DNA of 7,377 nt from Actinomycetes bacterium (GTDB taxonomy: Bacteria > Actinomycetota > Acidimicrobiia > Acidimicrobiales > JAJYPT01): contig JAJYPT010000083.1 of the NCBI GenBank assembly GCA_021795135.1, positions 1-7,377 of the forward strand. Direction: 5' to 3'. Positions 1 through 5,745 of the stretch are shown here, one piece after another. Within the stretch, counting starts at the first letter, position 1. Each line of letters begins with the position of its first letter. The notes under the pieces are model-generated. The model worked only from the letters and a program-made list of their open reading frames with translations, was not told the origin of the DNA and ran no database searches. The position numbers were made by a program, and so were the translations under genes.

Positions 1-847
1 TGGAGCAATTATCTTAGCTCCAGATGCTAGTCGAATTGCGAGAGCTAATGTCCATTTAGTACCTGATCCTAATGTAGAAACTACCGAGACCGGAACAAGA
101 CATAGGACAGCAGAAAGAGTTGCACGCTCTATAGATGTACCTGTTATATCTGTTTCAGAAGATTTATCTATTATTACTGTATATAGAAACGATTTAAAGC
201 ACTTAGTAGAACCTATTCCTCGCTTGTTAAATCGAGCTAATCAAGCCCTCCAGACCCTCGAACGCTATAGAAATAGGCTAGATAGTGTTACAGCGACTCT
301 ATCTGCTTTAGAAGTAGAAGATCTAGTCACATTACGAGATGTTGTAACTGTTATTCAAAGAGCAGAGATGGTCAGGAGAATAGCTGAAGAAATCAACTCA
401 TATGTCCTTCAGTTAGGAGAAGATGGACGACTAGTCACATTGCAGTTAGATGAATTAATGATGGGGGTGGGAGACAGTAGGCGTCTTGTAGTGAGAGATT
501 ATATGAAAACACCTTCAAAATTAGATAGATGTTTAAATATTATTTCTTCTTTTAGTCCTAAAGATCTTTCTGATCCTGAAGCTGTAGGTAAAGTTTTAGG
601 ACTTTCTCCGGAAATGAAATTGGAATCTAGTGGTTTAGAACCCCGAGGTTATAGACTATTGATTCAGATACCGCGTTTGTCTATGAATGTAGTGAATTCA
701 TTAGTTGAACACTTTAAAAATCTTAGAAATATTATGCAAGCAAGCATAGAAGAACTAGATGCGGTTGAAGGTATTGGAGAAGCTAGAGCTAAAGCTATAA
801 AAGAAGGCCTAGCTAGGGTCGCTGAGAGTAGTATCCTAGAGAGATAG
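1..847 (+). CDS. disA: DNA integrity scanning diadenylate cyclase DisA (5' end cut by window)
   Basis: DisA condenses two ATP into cyclic di-AMP in the cytoplasm and scans DNA, with synthesis suppressed on branched DNA. The reading frame is open to the left edge; the first whole codon starts at base 2, giving 281 visible residues. Known DisA proteins have roughly 350-360, so about 75 N-terminal residues are missing. The first residues, GAIILAPD, look like the end of the DGA catalytic motif, its Asp codon split by the window edge. The second motif, GTRHRTAER, is intact, with RHR at bases 98-106. A helical linker follows (ANQALQTLERY onward). The C-terminus has a helix-hairpin-helix DNA-binding segment (DAVEGIGEARAKAIKEGL, about bases 758-811). 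ATG and TTG codons inside the frame, such as the TTG at 224, are not the start because homology runs upstream of them. In actinobacteria disA often follows radA, which lies outside this window. Confidence 0.97.
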   Translation, partial: GAIILAPDASRIARANVHLVPDPNVETTETGTRHRTAERVARSIDVPVISVSEDLSIITVYRNDLKHLVEPIPRLLNRANQALQTLERYRNRLDSVTATLSALEVEDLVTLRDVVTVIQRAEMVRRIAEEINSYVLQLGEDGRLVTLQLDELMMGVGDSRRLVVRDYMKTPSKLDRCLNIISSFSPKDLSDPEAVGKVLGLSPEMKLESSGLEPRGYRLLIQIPRLSMNVVNSLVEHFKNLRNIMQASIEELDAVEGIGEARAKAIKEGLARVAESSILER

Positions 848-857
848 GGAAAAATTG

Positions 858-874
858 TCAGAAGCTGATTTTTT
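858..874 (+). terminator. Weak candidate intrinsic terminator after disA
   Basis: Eleven bases after the disA stop, TCAG (858-861) and CTGA (865-868) can pair around an AAG loop, directly followed by six T (869-874) and, two bases on, another T run. Position and U-tract suit a rho-independent terminator. The stem is only 4 bp, however, so it may be weak or chance in AT-rich DNA. Confidence 0.3.
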
Positions 875-921
875 GGTTTTTGACTTAATAGCCTTCATTT
901 ATCTAAATTTTCAGGAGAAGT

Positions 922-1404
922 ATGTCTTCCTTTGATGTCGGTGACAAAGTCGTTTATCCCCATCATGGTGCAGCGGTTATAGAACGACGTGAGAAAAAAG
1001 AAGTATTCGGAGATACTAAAGAATACTTGGTCTTACGTTTGGCCTATGGTGACCTCACTTTGATGGTTCCAGCTGATAACACTAATGAAGTAGGGCTGCG
1101 TGAAGTTATAAATGACGAAGAAGTTGAAGAAGTCTTTGCTGTGTTGCGTAAAAAAGAAGCAAGGATGCCAACTAATTGGTCAAGACGTTATAAAAATCAT
1201 GTAGAAAAACTTAAATCGGGAGATATTTACCAAGTAGCTGAGGTTGTAAGAAATTTATCGATCAGAGACAAAGATAAAGGACTTTCTGCTGGTGAAAAAA
1301 GAATGCTCAGCAGGGCACGCCAAATCTTGGTTTCGGAATTGACTTTTGCTATTGGGGTAAGTGAACAAGAAGCAGAAGTAAGACTTGATGAAGCTTTGTT
1401 TTAG
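922..1404 (+). CDS. carD: CarD/CdnL family RNA polymerase-binding transcription regulator
   Basis: CarD binds the RNA polymerase beta subunit and stabilises open promoter complexes, notably at rRNA and other housekeeping promoters; it is essential in mycobacteria. The 160-residue length is close to that of mycobacterial CarD (about 162). Residues 1-60 form the Tudor-like polymerase-interaction domain, with the hallmark GDKVVYPHHGAA and then KEYLVLRLAYGDLTLMVP. Residues from about 75 form the helical DNA-binding domain, with PTNWSRRYK at 83-91 including the DNA-wedging Trp (W86). GLSAGEKRMLSRARQIL is another strongly conserved stretch. The ATG at 922 has an AGGAG element at 913-917, only 4 bases upstream. 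carD lies 74 bases after disA and 41 bases before ispD. It is probably the first gene of a carD-ispD-ispF-rlmB unit; I could not define a convincing promoter for it. Confidence 0.97.
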   Translation: MSSFDVGDKVVYPHHGAAVIERREKKEVFGDTKEYLVLRLAYGDLTLMVPADNTNEVGLREVINDEEVEEVFAVLRKKEARMPTNWSRRYKNHVEKLKSGDIYQVAEVVRNLSIRDKDKGLSAGEKRMLSRARQILVSELTFAIGVSEQEAEVRLDEALF

Positions 1405-1445
1405 GGACTGCTCTTTTGTGATGCTAGCGACTAGTCTTATTTGAT

Positions 1446-2102
1446 GTGCAGAATAAAAATGTTCCTACAAACTGGGTAATTATTGTAGCTGCTGGTTCTG
1501 GAGTTCGCTTTGGTCAACTCAAGCAGTTTTTGCTATTAGACGGAAAGCCTATCTTGGAGTGGTCTTTGCAAGCTGTAAGACCACTCCAGTTAGGCGTTGT
1601 AGTTGTCTTGCCTCCTGGAATCGATCCCCCAAATCTTGAGGGGGTTAATTACTTTATCGAAGGAGGTAAGACTCGAGCCGAATCAGTCAAACGAGGAATT
1701 GATTTGGTACCCCCCGATGCTGAAGTTATTTTGATTCACGACGCTGCTAGGCCTATGGCAAGCACAAAACTTTTTGATTTGATGGTAAAAGCAATTCAAA
1801 AAGGAGCAGATGCTGCTATTCCTGGGTTAGCAGTGTCAGATACTTTGAAAAAAATACAAGGGGATAAAGTGCAAACGGTACCTAGAGAAGAATTTATCCT
1901 TTCTCAAACCCCTCAAAGTTTTAAAGCACAAGTAATTCGCAAAGCTCATGAATCTAATACTGAGGCAACTGATGACGCAGCTTTAGTAGAAGAACTCGGG
2001 GTCAAGATAGATATTGTAAAGGGTGAGCCTTATAATATGAAAATAACTTATCCTCATGACCTTATTCTTCTGAATTCTATTATAAAATCAGGGATTTTAT
2101 GA
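1446..2102 (+). CDS. ispD: 2-C-methyl-D-erythritol 4-phosphate cytidylyltransferase IspD
   Basis: IspD joins MEP to CTP to give CDP-methylerythritol, the third step of the non-mevalonate isoprenoid pathway, in the cytoplasm. The 218 residues carry the family motifs in order: the nucleotide-binding loop VAAGSGVRFG (14-23) with Arg21, Lys26 in LKQF, GGKTRAESVKRG (73-84), IHDAARP (97-103) with Asp99, PRE with Arg147 before SQTPQSF, TDDAALVE (175-182), and Lys199 in MKITYPHDL. The usual Pro of the PKQ motif is Leu here, while the Lys is kept. The start is GTG at 1446: an in-frame stop lies at 1425-1427 and there is no in-frame ATG near. An out-of-frame ATG sits two bases before it. No clear Shine-Dalgarno is seen, so translation may depend on coupling or on a leader feature not evident to me. 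The 3' end overlaps ispF by four bases (ATGA). Confidence 0.95.
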   Translation: MQNKNVPTNWVIIVAAGSGVRFGQLKQFLLLDGKPILEWSLQAVRPLQLGVVVVLPPGIDPPNLEGVNYFIEGGKTRAESVKRGIDLVPPDAEVILIHDAARPMASTKLFDLMVKAIQKGADAAIPGLAVSDTLKKIQGDKVQTVPREEFILSQTPQSFKAQVIRKAHESNTEATDDAALVEELGVKIDIVKGEPYNMKITYPHDLILLNSIIKSGIL

Positions 2103-2575
2103 GAAATATAAGGATTGGCCTAGGTTTTGATGTTCATAGTTTTGAACAAAGTGGAAGTTCTTTGGTCTTAGGTGGAATCAATATTGATTATAAATGTTCT
2201 CTCAAAGGCCATAGTGACGCTGATGTAATTACTCATGCAATAGCAGAAGCATTATTGGGATCAATAGGTCTGGGAGGTCTTGGAGAACATTTTCCAGATA
2301 CAGATCCAAGATGGAAGAATGTAGAAAGTTTAAAAATTCTATCTTTGACAGTTGAAAAATTACGAGAGTTAAATTGGAATACTATCAATGTGGATTGCAG
2401 CGTTGTTTTAGAAGAGCCTCATTTAGCTACTTTTAGACAACAGATGCAAGACCGTTTGAGTTTTATTATAGGAGCTCCTATAAATATAAAGGCAAAAAGA
2501 CCAGAAGGATTAGGTTCTTTAGGCAGGAGTGAGGGCATAGCTTGTTGGGCTATTGCTCTTGTGGGAATGGAGTAA
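2099..2575 (+). CDS. ispF: 2-C-methyl-D-erythritol 2,4-cyclodiphosphate synthase IspF
   Basis: IspF cyclises CDP-ME 2-phosphate to MEcPP with release of CMP, the fifth step of the MEP pathway; family members are homotrimers with a divalent metal site. The length of 158 residues is normal. The metal ligands of the family are visible as Asp11 and His13 in GFDVH and His46 after the HSDADV motif (38-43). FPDTDPRWK (65-73 region) and LGRSEGIACWAIAL at the C-terminus are also conserved. The TT-E stretch known from E. coli IspF (KATTTEKLG) reads KAKRPEGLG here, a substitution near the nucleotide/phosphate site that may be lineage-specific. The ATG overlaps the ispD stop (ATGA, 2099-2102), with AGGGA at 2090-2094 as a possible ribosome site, so the two genes are probably translationally coupled. 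IspE, the enzyme between them, is not in the window. Confidence 0.96.
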   Translation: MRNIRIGLGFDVHSFEQSGSSLVLGGINIDYKCSLKGHSDADVITHAIAEALLGSIGLGGLGEHFPDTDPRWKNVESLKILSLTVEKLRELNWNTINVDCSVVLEEPHLATFRQQMQDRLSFIIGAPINIKAKRPEGLGSLGRSEGIACWAIALVGME

Positions 2576-2578
2576 GGA
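2573..2578 (+). promoter_or_regulatory. Shine-Dalgarno that fixes the rlmB start
   Basis: TAAGGA lies five bases before the ATG at 2584 and matches the anti-Shine-Dalgarno core. Its first three bases are the ispF stop codon. This supports 2584 as the rlmB start rather than the TTG at 2542, which lies inside ispF and would add 14 residues that do not look like the family. Confidence 0.7.
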
Positions 2579-2583
2579 TCGAT

Positions 2584-3423
2584 ATGCCCAAAGGGCGCCC
2601 TAGGGCAAACAACAGTTATAGAACTTTTTCTACTAATTCCAAAAAGAAACCTTCGACTAAAAAGAAATTTCATGAAAATTCAATAGGTGGAGATCAAGTT
2701 GAAGGAATTCACGCAGTAAGACACTTATTGCTTGCAAAGAAAAGAAAGGTATTAGAGCTAAGACTCATAGAAGGATATGATGAGTCAAAGCCATTAGCAG
2801 AGATAGCATCTTTAGCCGAAGAGGCTGGAGTGCCTATAAAAAAACTCAATAGGACTTCTCTATTGTCTAGTGCGCAATCAGAAGCTCCTCAAGGAGTGGT
2901 GGCAAAAACACAAGAGCTTGGGCTCAAAGATTTAGAAGAGTTGTTATCAAAGGACCAAATTCCGTCTTTTTTAGTTGCCCTAGACGGTATTACAGATCCA
3001 TATAATTTAGGGGCGATTCTTAGATCGGCTGTATCATCTGGAATAACAGGAGTAATTTTACCTAAGCATCGCAGCGCTAACATAACTCCTTCTTGTACTA
3101 AGGCTGCAGCAGGAGCCATAGAGTATTTAGATTTTTGTTTAGTTAGTGGCATTCCTACAGCCCTAGCAACTCTTTCGAAATTAAACGTCAAAATTATTGG
3201 TTTGGATGGAGAATCTGATAAATCACTATTTGAGTTAAAAATTCGTAATTTAGAAGATATAGCTATAGTTTTAGGTTCAGAAGGAAAAGGTATAGGTGAA
3301 CTAGCTAAAAAGCGATGTGATCAAATATTTTCCATACCTATGAGCAGCCCTATAGAATCTTTAAATGTATCTGCTGCAGCTGCTTTGTCTTTTTATGAAG
3401 TTCTTAGAAAAAAAGACTTATAA
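2584..3423 (+). CDS. rlmB: SpoU/TrmH-family 23S rRNA (guanosine-2'-O)-methyltransferase, RlmB-like
   Basis: Members of this family use S-adenosylmethionine to methylate a ribose 2'-OH; RlmB modifies G2251 in the 23S rRNA peptidyl-transferase region. The chosen start gives 279 residues. Residues 1-36 are a Lys/Arg/Ser-rich tail of the kind seen on actinobacterial members and likely touch RNA. VEGIHAVRHLL (39-49) opens the small substrate-binding domain. The knotted SPOUT catalytic domain runs from about 128 to the end: motif 1 DPYNLGAILRSA (Asn141, Arg147), motif 2 IVLGSEGKGIGEL (228-240), and motif 3 IPMSSPIESLNVSAAAALSFYE (251-272). The specificity for G2251 is inferred from overall type; a tRNA-modifying TrmH-like role cannot be excluded. 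The gene begins 8 bases after ispF. In M. tuberculosis cysS sits between the two, but here it does not. It ends head-on against a minus-strand tRNA gene. Confidence 0.9.
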   Translation: MPKGRPRANNSYRTFSTNSKKKPSTKKKFHENSIGGDQVEGIHAVRHLLLAKKRKVLELRLIEGYDESKPLAEIASLAEEAGVPIKKLNRTSLLSSAQSEAPQGVVAKTQELGLKDLEELLSKDQIPSFLVALDGITDPYNLGAILRSAVSSGITGVILPKHRSANITPSCTKAAAGAIEYLDFCLVSGIPTALATLSKLNVKIIGLDGESDKSLFELKIRNLEDIAIVLGSEGKGIGELAKKRCDQIFSIPMSSPIESLNVSAAAALSFYEVLRKKDL

Positions 3424-3431
3424 TTTTGTTT

Positions 3432-3508
3432 TGGAGCCGGTGGAGGGATTTGAACCCACGACCTGACGATTACAAATCGCCTGCGCTACCGAACTGCGCC
3501 ACACCGGC
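3432..3508 (-). tRNA. tRNA-Thr (anticodon UGU), CCA encoded
   Basis: Read on the minus strand, a full cloverleaf folds: acceptor GCCGGTG with CACCGGC (7 perfect pairs), D stem GCGC/GCGC around AGTTCGGTA, anticodon stem GGCGA/TCGTC around the loop TTTGTAA, variable AGGTC, and T stem GTGGG/CCCTC around TTCAAAT. The loop places TGT at positions 34-36, reading ACA (threonine). G1-C72 and C2-G71, known threonine identity pairs, are present. The discriminator is U and CCA follows directly (plus-strand 3432-3434). One oddity is a U-U mismatch at 50/64 in the T stem. The tRNA 3' end is only 8 bases from the rlmB stop, facing it. Confidence 0.95.
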
Positions 3509-3546
3509 AATAGGTATACCTTACTTTCAATTCAACTTTAAAGACC

Positions 3547-3581
3547 GACTAGGTCGCTAATTTTTTATATTCGACCTAGTC
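3547..3581. terminator. Perfect 10-bp stem-loop between hsp20 and tRNA-Thr
   Basis: GACTAGGTCG (3547-3556) and CGACCTAGTC (3572-3581) are exact inverted complements separated by a 15-base AT-rich loop. The element lies 29 bases past the hsp20 stop and upstream of the tRNA, both read on the minus strand, so the likeliest role is ending or processing the hsp20 message. Neither side has a proper T tract right after the stem, so a classic rho-independent terminator is not certain. It could instead protect the 3' end or act as a protein site. Confidence 0.5.
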
Positions 3582-3610
3582 AATCTTGAATAAACTTTAA
3601 TAAATGTTTA

Positions 3611-4060
3611 CTACTTAGTTGTTGAAGCTTCTACTGTTTGAGAGATTTCACGCTCATCTGTAGAGTTTATTTCAATCTTACGCACTTTAGCTTGTTCTGC
3701 GATTGGAATTGTAACAGATAGGACACCATTTTTAGAAGTAGCTTTAATTTGTTCTGTATTCAAACCATCGCCTAGCACTAACTTTCGGGTAAATTTTCCA
3801 TACCTTCTCTCAGAAAGAGCTATGTCTGCTCCCTCGGGAAAATCAATTATTCGTTGTGCTTCTAGGGTCAAAACATTTTTTTCTACGCTCAACTCTATGT
3901 CTTTAGGTTCTATACCAGGCAAATCAAAGTTGATTACATATTCACTATCTTTTTTATAAGCATCTACAGGAATACGTGCAGAGTTATTGATTGAACTCAA
4001 AGATCTGAATTGTTCGCTCAGATTGTCTAATTCACTAAGTGGATTAAATCTTACTAACAT
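3611..4060 (-). CDS. Small heat-shock protein, Hsp20/alpha-crystallin family
   Basis: Small heat-shock proteins are ATP-independent cytoplasmic holdases that form oligomers and keep unfolding proteins soluble until other chaperones refold them. The 149-residue product has the usual three parts: a short N-terminal arm (MLVRFNPLSELDNL), an alpha-crystallin domain at about 30-120 (PVDAYKKDSEYVINFDLPGI, then SERRYGKFTRKLVL, ending with the signature NGVLSVTIP at 111-119), and a tail with an I-E-I oligomerisation motif at 129-131. It resembles actinobacterial Hsp18/Hsp20 proteins. The ATG has a strong ribosome site and a consensus promoter with a palindrome (separate entries). This gene stands alone on the minus strand, with a stem-loop after it. 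Heat or stress induction is expected from the family, but the controlling repressor cannot be named from this window. Confidence 0.95.
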   Translation of the reverse strand: MLVRFNPLSELDNLSEQFRSLSSINNSARIPVDAYKKDSEYVINFDLPGIEPKDIELSVEKNVLTLEAQRIIDFPEGADIALSERRYGKFTRKLVLGDGLNTEQIKATSKNGVLSVTIPIAEQAKVRKIEINSTDEREISQTVEASTTK

Positions 4061-4067
4061 TTATTAT

Positions 4068-4076
4068 CCTCCTTTT
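4068..4076 (-). promoter_or_regulatory. Strong Shine-Dalgarno of hsp20
   Basis: On the minus strand AAAAGGAGG ends seven bases before the hsp20 ATG. It is the best ribosome-binding site in the window and confirms the start at 4060. Confidence 0.85.
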
Positions 4077-4081
4077 ATGAT

Positions 4082-4098
4082 ATAGATATTATATCTAT
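4082..4098. promoter_or_regulatory. 17-base palindrome over the hsp20 -10 box, candidate operator
   Basis: ATAGATAT, one central base, then ATATCTAT forms a perfect inverted repeat that fully covers the -10 hexamer at 4088-4093. A dimeric repressor bound here would block RNA polymerase. It matches neither the CIRCE element of HrcA nor the HAIR element of HspR. AT-rich DNA makes palindromes easier by chance, but the placement on the promoter is notable. Confidence 0.5.
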
Positions 4099-4116
4099 TA
4101 ATCTGTAAGTAGTCAA
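4088..4116 (-). promoter_or_regulatory. Sigma-70-type promoter of hsp20
   Basis: On the minus strand TTGACT (4111-4116) and TATAAT (4088-4093) are separated by exactly 17 bases: five of six and six of six consensus bases at ideal spacing. Transcription would begin near base 4081, giving a leader of about 20 bases that contains the Shine-Dalgarno. Such a near-perfect housekeeping promoter on a heat-shock gene points to control by repression rather than by an alternative sigma factor; this is inference. Confidence 0.8.
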
Positions 4117-4379
4117 TAAAGTTTATAACATTATACTCAACTTTTAGATAGGTGAAATAGTTAGATTTACTACTTGGTATTAGCTCAATCTTTAATAGAA
4201 AAAAATAAATTTAGGAATTTGAGTGGTATTTGTGATAAAAGTAAGTCTCTGCTTGGAAAGAAAGCCTATTTTTTAGACCAATTGGCCTGCTATGTTTAGA
4301 GTTGCTTGTTAGGCTACATTTAATACAAAAATATTTTTATTGAAATTTGGACTGCTTTGATTAGGAGAAATATTATTCA

Positions 4380-4916
4380 ATGACTAGCAAACAACATAGT
4401 TCTAGGCCTAAAAAAAATTCATCTAAACCTTTACTTGGTGTTTTGCTAGCATTAGTACTAGTTGGGATAGTAGCTTTTGGTTTTTTGAATAAGAAGACTA
4501 CTTCTAAGAACAAAACCATAACTCCTTCCACCAAAGCTACAACTTCTAAAGTATCTGCTGTAAATAAGGTTCTCTATGGAGGGGTAACTCAGCTTCCTCC
4601 TTCTCAGATAAAAGTTTTAGTAGCTAATGGAAGTTATGTTAGTCATGCTGCTAGCAACGTGACTAACATGTTAAAGCATTATAAATACCAAACTCTTACT
4701 CCCACTAATGGAGTCCATACTTCATCAACCGAAGTATTTTTTATGTCTGGGTATGATTTTGAAGCAGCTAAGCTAGGTAAACTTTTAGGGTTGCCTCCAA
4801 GTGCTGTTATGCCATTTTATACAGCTCCAGCTACTACTCCTCCAGTGAATTCTCCTCAAGGAGCCGATATTGTAGTTTTAGTAGGTCCCGGACTAGCACA
4901 TTCTTCAATTGGATAA
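4380..4916 (+). CDS. Membrane-anchored LytR_C-domain protein
   Basis: The exact role is unknown. The 178-residue product begins with a basic cytoplasmic tail (KQHSSRPKKNSSK), then one membrane helix at about 17-36 (PLLGVLLALVLVGIVAFGFL), no lipobox, then a Thr/Ser/Lys-rich linker (37-68). The outer domain at about 77-170 looks like LytR_C: IKVLVANGSYVSHAASNV, later TEVFFMSGYDFEAAKLGKLLG, ending GADIVVLVGPGLA. In LytR-CpsA-Psr enzymes this domain follows the catalytic phosphotransferase domain, which is absent here, so this is a stand-alone form, presumably extracytoplasmic and possibly cell-wall associated. A ribosome site AGGAG lies 12 bases upstream, rather far. The stop is followed within 7 bases by the otsB ATG (or overlaps a TTG start), which implies co-transcription with otsB. 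Confidence 0.75.
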   Translation: MTSKQHSSRPKKNSSKPLLGVLLALVLVGIVAFGFLNKKTTSKNKTITPSTKATTSKVSAVNKVLYGGVTQLPPSQIKVLVANGSYVSHAASNVTNMLKHYKYQTLTPTNGVHTSSTEVFFMSGYDFEAAKLGKLLGLPPSAVMPFYTAPATTPPVNSPQGADIVVLVGPGLAHSSIG

Positions 4917-4923
4917 TAAAAAG

Positions 4924-5745
4924 ATGAGGGAATCTTTCCTTTTTCAAAAATTACCAACAAATTCAAAACGGATACAAGATTTCTTACGATCAACATCTAA
5001 TCCTGCCAAAGTGGGAATTTTGACTGATTTTGATGGAACATTAGCAGAAATGGTTTTAGATCCTCTAGATGCTCGCCCATTAGAAGGTGCAGTAGAAGTT
5101 TTGCATAGGCTTTCTTTGGACTTTGGAGTTGTAGCTGTTATTTCTGGAAGACCAGCTTCATTTTTGGTCAATAAGCTTGGAATAGGTAAAGTTAGTTCCA
5201 AATTACAAGTATTTGGCCTATATGGGATGGAATCGGCAAACTTAGATGGCACCATCACTTCTCTACCTTCAGCTGAAAAGTATCGTAGTCAAGTTATTGA
5301 AATGACAAAATTAGCTCATGAGCAAGCACCTAATGGAGTCATAGTTGAGCCCAAAGGTCTTTCACTTGCCCTACATTGGCGTACTAGTCCACAACAGCAG
5401 CCTTGGGTAGAAGCTTTTGTTTCTGAAATGGCAAGCAAATATAGTTTTAGACCTTACCCAGGTAGAATGTCTAAAGAGCTCAAACCTCCTTTAGAAACAG
5501 ATAAGGGCTCTACAGCCAAACAAGTACTTCAAGGTTTGGACTCTGCTTGTTTCATAGGTGATGATTTAGGAGACGTTCCTGCTTTTGAGGCTCTAAAAAG
5601 TATATACGAGGACAAGTCATTGTGTTCTTATCTAAATGTAGGAGTAAGAAATTCAGAGATTCCTAGTTCTATGTTAGATATTTGCGACTTTATACTAGAA
5701 GGTCCTCAAGAAGTAGTAAGTTTTTTAGATTCTTTTCTAGATTAG
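4924..5745 (+). CDS. otsB: Trehalose-6-phosphate phosphatase OtsB (HAD superfamily)
   Basis: OtsB removes the phosphate from trehalose 6-phosphate to give trehalose, a compatible solute, in the cytoplasm. All HAD motifs are visible (numbering from the ATG at 4924, 273 residues): motif I DFDGTLA with nucleophile Asp35 and acid/base Asp37, motif II SGRP at 74-77, motif III Lys194 in DKGSTAKQ, and motif IV GDDLGD at 212-217 for magnesium. Trehalose-phosphatase cap signatures EPKGLSLALHWR (142-153) and ELKPPLE are also present. A longer reading from TTG at 4909 overlaps the upstream gene by 8 bases and adds MDNKK; neither start has a good Shine-Dalgarno, and I prefer the ATG. The upstream LytR_C gene is probably in the same transcript. 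The stop TAG at 5743-5745 interlocks with the stop of the facing otsA-like gene. Confidence 0.93.
   Translation: MRESFLFQKLPTNSKRIQDFLRSTSNPAKVGILTDFDGTLAEMVLDPLDARPLEGAVEVLHRLSLDFGVVAVISGRPASFLVNKLGIGKVSSKLQVFGLYGMESANLDGTITSLPSAEKYRSQVIEMTKLAHEQAPNGVIVEPKGLSLALHWRTSPQQQPWVEAFVSEMASKYSFRPYPGRMSKELKPPLETDKGSTAKQVLQGLDSACFIGDDLGDVPAFEALKSIYEDKSLCSYLNVGVRNSEIPSSMLDICDFILEGPQEVVSFLDSFLD

Larger units (their letters stand above)
4061..4379. other. Divergent intergenic region between hsp20 and the LytR_C gene
   Basis: This 319-base stretch holds the hsp20 leader, promoter and palindrome in its first 56 bases. Its right end has AGGAG (4363-4367), 12 bases before the ATG at 4380. In between (about 4117-4360) I see AT-rich DNA with no open frame of note and no clear promoter for the rightward genes. 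There are only small repeats: CCAATTGG (4278-4285), and AGCCTA/TAGGCT (4263-4268, 4310-4315). Confidence 0.6.

Noticed and set aside
328..445. Repeated CTAGTCACATT in disA (about 333 and 431)
   Set aside because: Both copies encode similar LVTL peptides in a coding region; two copies of an 11-base word do not make a repeat array.
880..907. TTGACT-16-TCTAAA as a carD promoter
   Set aside because: The -35 is good but the -10 is poor, and the predicted start would fall within the Shine-Dalgarno at 913-917, leaving no usable leader.
2419..2673. 84-codon minus-strand frame across the ispF-rlmB junction
   Set aside because: It is antisense to two well-recognised genes, has no ribosome site, and its sequence resembles no family; it is a shadow frame.
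2889..3191. 100-codon minus-strand frame inside rlmB
   Set aside because: It is antisense to the catalytic domain of the SpoU methyltransferase, with no initiation signal or recognisable domain.
3509..3545. TTAAAG-17-TATACC on the minus strand as a promoter for tRNA-Thr
   Set aside because: The -10-like box is only four bases from the mature tRNA 5' end, so transcription would start inside the tRNA. The AGGTATACCT palindrome there is short and may be chance.
4135..4223. ACTCAA (4135-4140) and TTGAGT (4218-4223) as halves of a HAIR element for HspR
   Set aside because: HAIR needs the order CTTGAGT, seven bases, ACTCAAG. Here the halves are in the opposite order and about 80 bases apart, and neither has a partner at the proper distance.
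4944..5258. 104-codon minus-strand frame inside otsB
   Set aside because: It is opposite the HAD motifs of otsB and shows no independent features.
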